DNA from: Beijerinckiaceae bacterium
Lineage (GTDB): Bacteria; Pseudomonadota; Alphaproteobacteria; Rhizobiales; Beijerinckiaceae
DNA: 64,000 nt
Direction of reading: 5' to 3'
NCBI GenBank assembly: GCA_947370975.1
Contig: CANBNG010000019.1
Span: 1 to 64,000, forward strand
Position 1 is the stretch's first letter, and every line of letters starts with the position of its first letter. Positions 1 to 7,891 of the stretch are shown here, in pieces. A program made the position numbers and the translations under genes. Under the pieces are notes generated by a model, which saw nothing but the letters and a program-made list of their open reading frames with translations, was not told the DNA's origin and did no database searches.

Positions 1-789
1 CCCAACAAGCGCTATGTTGGGCTGGTGCTTCTGTTCTCGACGCATAATGGCGAGCCGCTCGCGATATTCCCCGATGGCGTGCTGCAACATATTCGCGTCG
101 GCGCGACCAATGGGCTCGGCGTCAAACATATGGCGCGCAAGGATGCGCAGAGCATCGCCATTCTGGGCTCAGGCTGGCAGGCCGAAACGCAGCTCACCGC
201 CGCATGCGCCGTGCGCGACATCAAGACCATCCGCTGCTTCTCGCCCAACCGCGAAAATCGCGAGGCCTTCGCCACCCGCATGAGCGCAATGTTGGATATT
301 GACGTTACGCCCGTCGAGCAGCCCGAAGACGCGATCAAGGGCGCAGATATCGTGATGTGCTCGAGCAATTCCATCGATCCGATTTTCTTCGAAAAATGGA
401 TCGAGCCCGGCATGCATCTCTCCTCCATCAAGAAGCCGGAGATTGAGCCCGCCGCCATCCGCGCGGCGCAGAAAGTGGTCGTGCATACGCATGACACCGG
501 CCCCATTCTCGTCGTCTCGAAGGATGCGAAGTTTCAGGAAGCGAGCAAGGATTCGGGCTGGAATGCCGCCAGGAAGCTCGATTTCAAGACCTTCCCTACC
601 CTGCCCGATCTCATTTCCGGCCGCGTCAGCGGCCGCGACTCCGAGGAAGATGTGACCTGCTTCCTCAACAATCTGGGCCTTGGCTATCAATTCGCGGCTG
701 CGGGCTCTGTCATCTACAAGCGCGCGGTGGAACAGGGCGTGGGCCACGAGTTGCCGACCGACTGGTTCACCGAAACCGTCCACCCTTAA
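1..789 (+). CDS. Ornithine cyclodeaminase/mu-crystallin family protein, 5' end outside window
   Basis: The reading frame is open from base 1, so the N terminus lies upstream; about 262 codons and the stop are present. The visible part has the NAD(P)-binding Rossmann segment of the OCD/mu-crystallin family (ILGSGWQAETQLTAA, then a region rich in charged residues after the second strand) and the family's C-terminal part (GRVSGRDSEEDVTCF, LGLGYQFAAAGSVIYKRA). Family members are NAD(H)-dependent ornithine cyclodeaminases, alanine dehydrogenases or ketimine reductases, probably cytosolic. The substrate cannot be told from this fragment. It is followed after 97 bases by a PRC-barrel gene on the same strand, separated by a strong hairpin. 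Confidence 0.85.
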   Translation, partial: PNKRYVGLVLLFSTHNGEPLAIFPDGVLQHIRVGATNGLGVKHMARKDAQSIAILGSGWQAETQLTAACAVRDIKTIRCFSPNRENREAFATRMSAMLDIDVTPVEQPEDAIKGADIVMCSSNSIDPIFFEKWIEPGMHLSSIKKPEIEPAAIRAAQKVVVHTHDTGPILVVSKDAKFQEASKDSGWNAARKLDFKTFPTLPDLISGRVSGRDSEEDVTCFLNNLGLGYQFAAAGSVIYKRAVEQGVGHELPTDWFTETVHP

Positions 790-832
790 GCCTCGTCTGC
801 GCGCAAACGCGCCGATTTTTGGCACAGCTTTA

Positions 833-870
833 TCCTGACGCGCGCAAGTGCAAGCATGCGCGCGTCAGGA
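833..870 (+). other. Perfect 14-bp inverted repeat (strong hairpin) before PRC-barrel gene
   Basis: Bases 833-846 (TCCTGACGCGCGCA) are the exact reverse complement of 857-870, with a 10-base loop. The hairpin ends directly at the AAAGGGAG ribosome binding site of the next gene. There is no T-run, so a classic terminator is unlikely. It could be a structured 5' leader, a protein-binding palindrome or a barrier to exonucleases. The palindrome is seen; its role is inferred. Confidence 0.6.
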
Positions 871-885
871 AAAGGGAGTGCGACC

Positions 886-1203
886 ATGAGCGCAGCGCCT
901 CATTCACGTACCGGACACAGACGCATCGAAAGCGACCGTGTTCTCGAACAGCCGGTCTTCGACCGCGAAGGTGAGCGGATCGGCATCATCTGCCGGCTGC
1001 TGATCGAGCGTCGCAGCGGTCTTGTCGACAGCGTCCTTGTGCGCGCCCATGCACTGCTTGGTCTGGTGGCGCATGAATATGAAGTGCCGTGGAACAGCCT
1101 GCGCTATGACACCCGCCTTGCGGGCTACCGCAGCGATTTGCGCAAGGGCGAAATTCTGGCCGCCAACAGCACGCAACCGACCGATCCCGATGCCGATGCG
1201 TAA
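886..1203 (+). CDS. PRC-barrel domain protein, 105 aa
   Basis: A small cytosolic protein whose centre (residues about 20-75, with VFDREGERIGIICRLLIER and a VPWNSLRYD segment) fits the PRC-barrel fold found in RimM, photosynthetic reaction centre H subunits and many stand-alone stress-related proteins of rhizobia. The start at 886 is chosen over the in-frame ATG at 856 because AAAGGGAG lies 7-8 bases upstream and the 856 start falls inside the hairpin. No catalytic residues are expected. The function of stand-alone PRC-barrel proteins is not known. The C terminus is hydrophilic and Asp-rich. Confidence 0.75.
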   Translation: MSAAPHSRTGHRRIESDRVLEQPVFDREGERIGIICRLLIERRSGLVDSVLVRAHALLGLVAHEYEVPWNSLRYDTRLAGYRSDLRKGEILAANSTQPTDPDADA

Positions 1204-1270
1204 GCATAATCGCGCATTTGTGAGCCCAACAGCTTGTAGCTTACCTGCGCTCGACACGCCACCAGATGAA

Positions 1271-1300
1271 AAGAAAACGCTGCAATGCAGCCATTTTCTT
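1271..1300 (+). terminator. Imperfect 30-bp inverted repeat, possible terminator of PRC-barrel gene
   Basis: AAGAAAA-C-GCTGCA pairs across a one-base loop with TGCAGC-CA-TTTTCTT. It lies 70 bases after the PRC-barrel stop. The U-rich 3' arm (UUUUCUU) could support intrinsic termination. The rest of the 1204-1436 gap shows no gene. Confidence 0.4.
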
Positions 1301-1436
1301 GCAACGCTTTGGAATTTACTTGCGTTCTAGAGCGAACGGATCAAGGTCACGGACGGGCAGGGACGGTTGCCAACACGCAGCCAGAAGACGTCCCGCCCAG
1401 CCCTCTCGAGAAATACTCAAACCTGGAGAGACTTCG

Positions 1437-1661
1437 ATGAAACGCGCAATTCTTATAGGCCTCGCAGCCGTGGCTCTTGCTCCCGGCATAGCGCTTGCCC
1501 AAGGCAGCAGCCTGAACAATGAATCGGTCTGCTCAGGCCCCGGCTACGGCATGGATCCACGTTGCGTTGGCGAAGCAACGCCTGGTGGCTGGACCGACAA
1601 TGGCTTCAACGCCGATACACGCGGCCTCTACATCATCCAGCAGCCCGTTCGTCGCCGCTAG
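1437..1661 (+). CDS. Small exported protein, 74 aa
   Basis: An N-terminal Sec signal peptide is clear: MKR, a hydrophobic core ILIGLAAVALAPGI, then cleavage after ALA-Q. The mature part of about 52 residues has two cysteines (in SVCSGPG and DPRCVGE) that could form a disulfide in the periplasm, and ends in basic residues. GGAGAG sits 8 bases before the ATG, so this start is preferred to the longer open frame from 1266. I do not recognise a family. It is followed by a good intrinsic terminator. Confidence 0.65.
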   Translation: MKRAILIGLAAVALAPGIALAQGSSLNNESVCSGPGYGMDPRCVGEATPGGWTDNGFNADTRGLYIIQQPVRRR

Positions 1662-1682
1662 CGGGGGCGCACGCATCCCGTC

Positions 1683-1715
1683 AAACCCGGCGGCCCGCGC
1701 GGCTGCCGGGTTTTT
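1683..1715 (+). terminator. Rho-independent terminator
   Basis: AAACCCGGC (1683-1691) pairs with GCCGGGTTT (1705-1713), continuing into a T-rich tail TTTTTG. It lies 22 bases after the small exported protein gene. Confidence 0.8.
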
Positions 1716-1844
1716 GTTTGCCCAAATCGACCAGCTCCCTTGATCAAGTGGACAAAGCGGGCGGCACTCAAGTTTCGCCTTGCTCTCCCTGCCAGCTTTG
1801 CCGTAGCAAATAGCTATGTATATGGTAGAAAAGGGAAAATAATC

Positions 1845-2339
1845 ATGAGGACTCTTCAGGCTCTGGCCGGCGCAACGACTTTGGCTCTGGCGTCTCTCCT
1901 TGGGGCGGGCGCGGCGCTGGCCACTCCACCGCTCGTAGCCAATGAGCAGCTCCATGCAGAGACTCGCGTCATGGGTGGTGTGCAGTGGAACTTCGGCTCA
2001 TCGAGCCCCGAGCTTGTTCTTGGCGTCCGCCGGATTGAAACCCGCCAGAATGACTCGGCACTCGGTGGCAAGCTCGATATCGCCATCCCGCTCAATCTCG
2101 TCACCTTCAAGACGCCGATCATTCGCTTGATGGCCATTGGCGGCAACCGCGATGTTCAGGGCGAATTCGGCTTCGGCCTGAAGCTGATGGAATGGAAGGC
2201 CGTGGTCGGCGCGGGCATTCAGGCGCCCTATACCAATGGCGGCGTCAACTACATCTTCAACGATGGCCTCAACCCGTATTTCGGCTTCAACACACTCAAG
2301 AAGCCCGCATCGCCTGCGGTTTATCAGCTTCTGAACTGA
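1845..2339 (+). CDS. Exported protein of unknown function, probable outer-membrane or periplasmic beta protein, 164 aa
   Basis: The start at 1845 follows AAGGGA by 8 bases and gives a Sec signal peptide (MRTLQALAG, hydrophobic core, cleavage near ALA-TPP at residue 26). The longer frame from 1740 would bury the signal. The mature part has alternating hydrophobic and polar residues with many glycines (GGVQWNFG, ELVLGVRRIET, GEFGFGLKLMEWKAVVGAGI), as in small beta-barrel or beta-sandwich exported proteins, but it does not end in the usual terminal phenylalanine. No domain is recognised. It has its own terminator and is convergent with the autotransporter region. Confidence 0.6.
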   Translation: MRTLQALAGATTLALASLLGAGAALATPPLVANEQLHAETRVMGGVQWNFGSSSPELVLGVRRIETRQNDSALGGKLDIAIPLNLVTFKTPIIRLMAIGGNRDVQGEFGFGLKLMEWKAVVGAGIQAPYTNGGVNYIFNDGLNPYFGFNTLKKPASPAVYQLLN

Positions 2340-2364
2340 TGGGTGCGACTGACGCTCCAATCAC

Positions 2365-2395
2365 AAAGGCCCGACTGAAAAGCCGGGCCTTTTTT
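2365..2395 (+). terminator. Rho-independent terminator
   Basis: AGGCCCG (2367-2373) pairs with CGGGCCT (2384-2390), followed by a T-run. It ends the exported protein gene at 2339. Confidence 0.85.
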
Positions 2396-2396
2396 A

Positions 2397-2501
2397 TTAT
2401 TTACGAAAAGAGAGCAATTGGTAGGAAAGCGCGCTGAAGACGACAACGGTCAAGACATAACAGAGGACCAGTTCGGGGTATTCGATCAGAAGATCGAGCA
2501 T
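2397..2501 (-). CDS. Possible 34-aa single-span membrane microprotein
   Basis: An open frame of 35 codons starts 10 bases after the autotransporter stop. The product begins MLDLLIEYPE, has one hydrophobic stretch (LVLCYVLTVVVFSALSYQLL) and ends SFRK, so it would be a single-pass membrane peptide with a basic cytoplasmic end. GAGG lies 8 bases before the ATG. Its stop lies at the edge of the terminator for the opposite strand. It could be translated in the same transcript as the autotransporter. No homologue is known to me, and chance cannot be excluded at this length. Confidence 0.35.
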   Translation of the reverse strand: MLDLLIEYPELVLCYVLTVVVFSALSYQLLSFRK

Positions 2502-2511
2502 CGCGCTGGCC

Positions 2512-5295
2512 TCAGAAGCCGACCCGCAGGGCCCCGCGCAGGCCCTGCCCCTGCACGCCCTCGCGCGAGCCGCTGAGCAGATATTCCAGCGAGCCCATCA
2601 CCGCACCATCGCCGCGCGCCTGCACTCCGAGAGCTGTCGAGTACATATCGCGTGCCGCCCCCGTCATGGTCAGCGCATAGGATGTCGACGTATCGGAGGC
2701 ATAATTCATCGTCTGCATGATCGTGCCACTCAGCATGCGCCGATATTCGACGCGCACGGTGGGCGAGAGTGTGCCCCAGGGCTGGGCGATGTCATATTGG
2801 CCACGCAGACCAGCCACCGCGCTTCGCGAGGCCATTTGCGCCTTCTGGAAGGCAAGCGTCCAACTCGCATCGCCATTTTCAGCGTAGGCGCCGAGCGTGG
2901 CTTCGATCAGGTCGAGCCGGAGGTAGGGCGCGAATTTCAGTGCACCCGTCGTCTGATCGTAGCTCACGGCCAGCGAACCGAAGACCATGCGACCCGTCCG
3001 TTCGCCACTGATGAAGGAGGCTGCATTGCCGTCAAGGCGCTTGCTGTCGAACGACATGCCGCCATAGCCCATCAGGCCGTCGAGGAAGATCTTGTCGGCC
3101 AGACGCCATGAACCATAAAGGCTGCCCGTGACCGCGCGTCCTGTGGCGCGCGAGCCATCGGTGTTGATGTCTGCGGTCTCGGACGAATAGCTCGTCGAGA
3201 AGCCGCCCTTCACGCCTTCAAACAGTTTGGTGTCGATGCCGACGGTCAGGCCCGAGAGCGCGAAATGCGTGCGCGTCGGATTCGTCGCTCCGATGGCGGC
3301 GACATTCGTCGCACCGAAGATGACCGAGCCCGCTGTCCAGACGTGGACGGGCGATGTCACCTGCAGCTTGCCAAACTCAGCATTCCGGGGGGCGTTCCTG
3401 AGGGCATTCCTGTCGAGCGCAGTGCGGGTCGGGCTGCGGGATACGTGTTCGGCCTGCTTCATCGGGTCGGCCAGGGCATTGGCATTGGCTGGCAGCCCGG
3501 AGGCCGTGCTGAGCGAGATGCCATTGACGAAGGCGGGCGTCTCGTCCTCATGCAGGGTTTCAAGACGGCGCTGAACGGTGTCGATCTGCGTACCGGCCAC
3601 ACGCTGTGTCATGGCCGCCTGCTGGGAGAGTATGCCCCGGACATTCTTGTCCCCGGTGGGATCGGGGCGGATCGGCGTGACCACAACCGCAGCGCTCGTG
3701 CTCGTCGCATAGGTCGCATCGCCGCTGTAGACCGCGGTGACACTATGGCCGCCGGCGCTGAGCGCCGACGTCGAGACTGTGGCAGTCCCGCCCGCGAGCG
3801 TGACTGTGCTGATGGTGGTGGAACCGTCCTTGAACGCAACGCTCCCCGTGGCGACAGATGGCGTGACCGTCGCCGTGAAGGTGACGTTCTGCCCGAATGC
3901 GGGCGCGGTCGTGGAGGCGATGAGCGCGACACTTGTGGTCCCGCGGCTCACATTCACAGTCGAAACAGAGCTTGTGCTGCCAAACCGCCCGGCATCGCCC
4001 GCATAGACTGCGGTGATGTTATGCGAGCCAACGCTGAGGCTGGAGATCGCCAGGCTTGCGACCCCGCTGTTGAGCGGCGCGACTCCAAGATTTACCGCGC
4101 CGTCGAAGAAGGTCACCGTGCCTGTGCCCGTGGGCGACACTGTGGCGGTGAGCACCACATTGGTTCCATAGGTCGGCGCGGCGTTGGAGAGGGTCACGAC
4201 CGTGTTGGAGGCGACCTGCGCGGTTGGCGTCACGGAATTGGACGGCGAAGAGGCAGCGCCAATACCGGCCGAATTGGTCGCCGTGACCGTGAATGTATAG
4301 GCCGTGCCATTGGCAAGGCCGGTGATGGCGATGGGCGATGTCGGGCCCGAGCCGGTGATGCCGCCCGGGCTCGACGTCGCCGTATAGAGCGTGATCGGGG
4401 CCCCGCCAGTAGCGACCGGCGCGGTGAAGGACACTGTCGCGAGCGCATTGCCGCCCGTGGCGCTCACCCCTGTCGGCGCGCTGGCGACACTTGCGCCCAC
4501 GCTGAAGGACCGGGACACCTGCGCAGCGGCAAGATAGCTGCCCGTTCCGGCCTGGTTGGCGTTGATCGTGCACGAACCGACTGTCACGAAGGTCAGCAAT
4601 CCGCCCGAGGTGATCGTGCAGACGCCGGGCGTCGAGGAGGTAAAAGCCACGCCGAGGCCGGAGGTCGCCGTCGCTGTGAGCGTCGGCGTCGTGCCGAAAT
4701 TCTGCGTGCCGGGATTGGCAAAGCTGATCGTCTGCAATCCAATCGGCGTGACCGCATTCGAGGCGACCGAGGCCAAACCCGTGCCCGCAGCATTCGTCGC
4801 GGTGACCGTGAATGTATAGGCCGTCCCGTTCGTCAGTCCGGTGACGGCAATGGGCGAGCTTGCGCCCGTTCCGGTCAGACTGCCGGGGCTCGAGGTCACG
4901 GTGTAGCCGGTGATGGCGCTGCCGCCATTCGAGATGGGGGCAGTGAAGGCGACAGAGGCTTGCGCATCGCCCGCAGTCGCGAGGCCAATCGTGGGAGCGT
5001 TCGTAACGACAGCGTTGATGGCGAAGGACTGCGTGACCGGCGAGGCTGCCACATAGGCCGGGCTGCCTGCCTGATCGGCAGTGATGGTGCAGACGCCTGC
5101 GGCCACGAAGGTCAGCGCGCCGCCCGAGGTGATCGAGCAGATGCCCGTGGTCGTCGAGGTGAAGGTTACGGACAATCCCGACGTGCTGGTCGCTGAAAGG
5201 GTCGGCGTCGTGCCAAAATTCTGCGCTCCCGGATTGTTGAACCTGGCAGCTGACGACATGTCGGATCTCTCAAAAATGAACGGCGCGAAGCCCAT
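2512..5295 (-). CDS. Ig/FN3-repeat autotransporter, no signal peptide seen
   Basis: A 927-residue type Va-like autotransporter. The passenger (about residues 1-555) has pairs of three modules: a Cys-containing IPT-like repeat (GTTPTLSATSTSGL, later GTTPTLTATATSGL), an FN3-like repeat (SPIAVTGLTNGTAYTFTVTATN, twice) and a Big_3-type Ig repeat (GTVTFFDGAVNLG, then GSVAFKDGSTTIS). A linker follows, and about 280 residues of autotransporter beta-barrel end in GF, the expected outer-membrane terminal aromatic. Its likely role is surface display or adhesion. The protein begins almost directly at the first repeat and has no Sec signal peptide; an in-frame TAA sits three codons upstream of the first ATG. 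The ATG at residue 13 (MSSAAR) has a better GAGAGA site. It may be an N-terminally truncated copy. Confidence 0.88.
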   Translation of the reverse strand: MGFAPFIFERSDMSSAARFNNPGAQNFGTTPTLSATSTSGLSVTFTSTTTGICSITSGGALTFVAAGVCTITADQAGSPAYVAASPVTQSFAINAVVTNAPTIGLATAGDAQASVAFTAPISNGGSAITGYTVTSSPGSLTGTGASSPIAVTGLTNGTAYTFTVTATNAAGTGLASVASNAVTPIGLQTISFANPGTQNFGTTPTLTATATSGLGVAFTSSTPGVCTITSGGLLTFVTVGSCTINANQAGTGSYLAAAQVSRSFSVGASVASAPTGVSATGGNALATVSFTAPVATGGAPITLYTATSSPGGITGSGPTSPIAITGLANGTAYTFTVTATNSAGIGAASSPSNSVTPTAQVASNTVVTLSNAAPTYGTNVVLTATVSPTGTGTVTFFDGAVNLGVAPLNSGVASLAISSLSVGSHNITAVYAGDAGRFGSTSSVSTVNVSRGTTSVALIASTTAPAFGQNVTFTATVTPSVATGSVAFKDGSTTISTVTLAGGTATVSTSALSAGGHSVTAVYSGDATYATSTSAAVVVTPIRPDPTGDKNVRGILSQQAAMTQRVAGTQIDTVQRRLETLHEDETPAFVNGISLSTASGLPANANALADPMKQAEHVSRSPTRTALDRNALRNAPRNAEFGKLQVTSPVHVWTAGSVIFGATNVAAIGATNPTRTHFALSGLTVGIDTKLFEGVKGGFSTSYSSETADINTDGSRATGRAVTGSLYGSWRLADKIFLDGLMGYGGMSFDSKRLDGNAASFISGERTGRMVFGSLAVSYDQTTGALKFAPYLRLDLIEATLGAYAENGDASWTLAFQKAQMASRSAVAGLRGQYDIAQPWGTLSPTVRVEYRRMLSGTIMQTMNYASDTSTSYALTMTGAARDMYSTALGVQARGDGAVMGSLEYLLSGSREGVQGQGLRGALRVGF

Positions 5296-5305
5296 CCTGA
5301 GAGAT

Positions 5306-5326
5306 TAGTTAAGCCTTTTTTAACTA
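5306..5326. promoter_or_regulatory. AT-rich palindrome upstream of autotransporter
   Basis: TAGTTAA (5306-5312) and TTAACTA (5320-5326) are perfect inverted copies. They lie in an AT-rich island (about 5305-5395) within a GC-rich neighbourhood, directly upstream of the autotransporter gene. The site could be an operator or promoter element. The symmetry is seen and the role is inferred. Confidence 0.35.
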
Positions 5327-5402
5327 CTATTTTCCGTTAGATTCATGTCTTTAATTGACTAAATCCCACTAACATTTCTTTATCTTTACCATGCACCCAA
5401 GC

Positions 5403-6989
5403 TCAGATCCCCCCGCCGTCGCTAACCCCCTCGGACGGGCGAAACCAGCGCCGGCACAGTGCGCGCACCAATGACCTGATGATGAGATCGGCCAGGAACA
5501 GGACGAGCCCGACAGGCAGGCTGCCGGCCCAGAAACCCAGCGCCCCGGCAAGGAGAACGGCGACAAGCAGATCGGCCACGAGCGAGCGCAAGAACCTGCG
5601 ACGCGCCTGACTGCCCGCCACGCCAATGTGCCCAATCACACGACGTTCCACCTGCTCAGCCCAGCCCGAGGCGCGGGCAAGATCGGCAAGGGCGTCGGAA
5701 TTCACGAGCCCAATGGCCGCCGTTTCGTTGGACAAGCGATCGATCAGGATGAACCCGCCGAGCACGCGGTTGCGCGCATAATCGTCAAACACGATTGGGC
5801 GATCCACCCGCAAGGTGACAAGCGCAACGCCATTCAACGGAACCTCCGAGACGGCTCTGGCTTCGAAACTATTGATGTCGATCACCCGGTGCAACGCGAC
5901 AACATCGGCATTGGCCTGACCGGTCGCGAGCTTGATGACATAACGATTGTCGAGACGCAGCGGAGTTTCAGACGTCCAGACGACATGGGCCGACAACTCG
6001 AGCCCCTGACGGGCGCTTGTCGCGCCGCTCACAATCACATCGCCCCGCGATATGTCGACCTCGCTGGCGAGCGTCAGCGTGACCGCCTGCCCCTGCGCCG
6101 CAAGCTGCAAATCGCCATCATGGGTGACCAGGCGGGCGACCTCGCTCGACTGGCCATTGGGCAGAATCCTGACCCTGTCGCCAACGCGAATTGACCCTGC
6201 CGCTATGGTTCCGGCATAGCCACGGAAATCGAGATCGGGGCGATTGACCCATTGCACGGGCAAAGCAAACCCCTGCCCCTCGCGCGCCTGCGGACCCACC
6301 TGCACAGTTTCGAGATGTTCGAGCAGAACCGGGCCGGCATACCAGCCCATATGTGTGGAGCGGGCGACGATATTGTCGCCATCGCGCGCCGAGACCGGGA
6401 TCGGCGTGATCGAGGCAAAGCCGAGACCCTGCGCCAGCGTCTGGAAGGATTGCGTGATGTCCTCGAAGATCGTCTGGTCATAACCAACCAGATCCATCTT
6501 GTTCACAGCCAGAACAATATGGCGCACGCGCAGGAGCGAGGCGATAAAGGCGTGCCGTCGCGTCTGCGTGAGCAGGCCCTTGCGGGCATCGACCAGAAGA
6601 ATAGCCAGATCCGCGGTCGAGGCGCCCGTCGCCATATTGCGCGTATATTGCTCGTGGCCCGGCGTATCGGCGACAATGAACTTGCGCCGCGCGGAGCCGA
6701 AATAGCGATAGGCGACATCGATGGTGATGCCCTGCTCACGCTCTGCCGCCAGACCATCGACCAGAAGCGCGAAGTCGAGAGAATCTCCCTGCGTGCCGAA
6801 TTTCTTCGAATCGCGATCGAGCGCGCCGAGCTTATCGTCGAAGACCGCGCCGCATTCATAGAGCATCCGCCCGATGAGCGTCGACTTGCCGTCATCCACC
6901 GAGCCGCAGGTCAGCAGGCGCAGCAGCGTCTTGCCGCCGGGCGCGGAGATGGCGACGCCCTCAATCTTGGGATCCTGGAGCGCGTTCAT
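5403..6989 (-). CDS. cysN: Sulfate adenylyltransferase subunit 1 (GTPase) with C-terminal two-helix membrane tail
   Basis: CysN is the GTPase subunit of ATP sulfurylase, which with CysD turns sulfate and ATP into APS. The translation-factor GTPase motifs are clear: P-loop GSVDDGKST (residues 29-37), DTPGHEQY and NKMD, followed by two beta-barrel domains. Classical CysN ends near residue 440-475. Here the last 80 residues (about 449-528) are unusual: a basic stretch (SQARRRFLRSL) and two hydrophobic segments (about 470-488 and 491-508) split by a Gly/Pro turn, then a basic end. This is not a CysC kinase domain; it resembles the small two-helix membrane proteins of the DUF2061 type seen in alphaproteobacteria, but that link is an inference. 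The start overlaps the cysD stop by one base (TGATG). Confidence 0.95.
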   Translation of the reverse strand: MNALQDPKIEGVAISAPGGKTLLRLLTCGSVDDGKSTLIGRMLYECGAVFDDKLGALDRDSKKFGTQGDSLDFALLVDGLAAEREQGITIDVAYRYFGSARRKFIVADTPGHEQYTRNMATGASTADLAILLVDARKGLLTQTRRHAFIASLLRVRHIVLAVNKMDLVGYDQTIFEDITQSFQTLAQGLGFASITPIPVSARDGDNIVARSTHMGWYAGPVLLEHLETVQVGPQAREGQGFALPVQWVNRPDLDFRGYAGTIAAGSIRVGDRVRILPNGQSSEVARLVTHDGDLQLAAQGQAVTLTLASEVDISRGDVIVSGATSARQGLELSAHVVWTSETPLRLDNRYVIKLATGQANADVVALHRVIDINSFEARAVSEVPLNGVALVTLRVDRPIVFDDYARNRVLGGFILIDRLSNETAAIGLVNSDALADLARASGWAEQVERRVIGHIGVAGSQARRRFLRSLVADLLVAVLLAGALGFWAGSLPVGLVLFLADLIIRSLVRALCRRWFRPSEGVSDGGGI

Positions 6990-7891
6990 CAGAAATAGCC
7001 CTCCTGCTTCTTTTGCTCCATGGAGGCTGCGCCATCATTGTCGATCACGCGCCCCTGACGCTCGGACACGCGCGAGCTGCGCATTTCATCGAGCACGGCT
7101 TCAAGTGTGGTCGCTTGGCTCTCGAGCGCACCCGTCAGCGGGTAGCAGCCCAGCGTCCGGAAGCGGACCATGCGCTCTTCCACCTTCTCGCCAGGCAGCA
7201 GCACCATCCGCGCATCATCCTGCATGATGAGCGTGCCATCGCGCTCGACCACAGGCCGGGGCGCTGCAAAATAGAGCGGCACGACAGGGATATTTTCGAG
7301 CGCGACATAATCCCACACATCCGCCTCCGTCCAATTGGAGAGCGGAAAGACGCGGAAACTTTCGCCAGGACGTTTGCGCGTATTGTAAAGCGACCACGGC
7401 TCCGGCCGCTGGTTTTTCGGATCCCACCGATGCTCGGCCGAGCGCAGCGAAAAGATGCGCTCCTTGGCGCGCGACTTTTCCTCGTCGCGCCTTGCGCCAC
7501 CAAAGGCCGCGTCGAATTTATAGGTGTCGAGCGCCTGTTTCAGTCCCTCGGTCTTCATGACATCGGTATGCAGACGCGAGCCCGAGGTGAAAGGATTGAT
7601 GCCCGCCTTCACGCCCTCGTCATTGATGTGGACGATGAGATCGACGCCAAGTTCGCGCGCACGCCTGTCGCGAAATTCGATCATCTCGCGGAATTTCCAG
7701 GTCGTGTCGACATGGAGCAATGGAAAGGGAAGCTTGGCTGGATAGAACGCCTTGAGGGCCAGATGCAGAAGGACGGAGGAATCCTTGCCGATGGAATAAA
7801 GCATGACGGGCTTGTCGCAGGTCGCGACGACCTCCCGCATGATGTGAATGCTCTCCGCCTCGAGCTTCTGCAGATGCGTCAGCTGGATCAT
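6989..7891 (-). CDS. cysD: Sulfate adenylyltransferase subunit 2
   Basis: CysD is the catalytic adenylyltransferase subunit of ATP sulfurylase in the cytosol, working with CysN. The 300-residue product starts MIQLTHLQKLEAES and has the PP-loop signature YSIGKDSSVLLHLA near residue 40, then HVDTTWKF, FGGARRDEEKSRAKER and LGCYPLTGA, all typical of the family. The ATG at 7891 overlaps the last base of the cysH stop (TGATG), which indicates translational coupling; the 29-codon upstream extension is not needed. No separate cysC is seen, so APS is probably reduced directly by the adjacent cysH product. Confidence 0.97.
   Translation of the reverse strand: MIQLTHLQKLEAESIHIMREVVATCDKPVMLYSIGKDSSVLLHLALKAFYPAKLPFPLLHVDTTWKFREMIEFRDRRARELGVDLIVHINDEGVKAGINPFTSGSRLHTDVMKTEGLKQALDTYKFDAAFGGARRDEEKSRAKERIFSLRSAEHRWDPKNQRPEPWSLYNTRKRPGESFRVFPLSNWTEADVWDYVALENIPVVPLYFAAPRPVVERDGTLIMQDDARMVLLPGEKVEERMVRFRTLGCYPLTGALESQATTLEAVLDEMRSSRVSERQGRVIDNDGAASMEQKKQEGYF

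Noticed and set aside
3265..5196. Long open frame of 643 codons on the plus strand
   Set aside because: It is the antisense shadow of the repeat-rich autotransporter gene; its product is Arg/Gly-rich with no domain.
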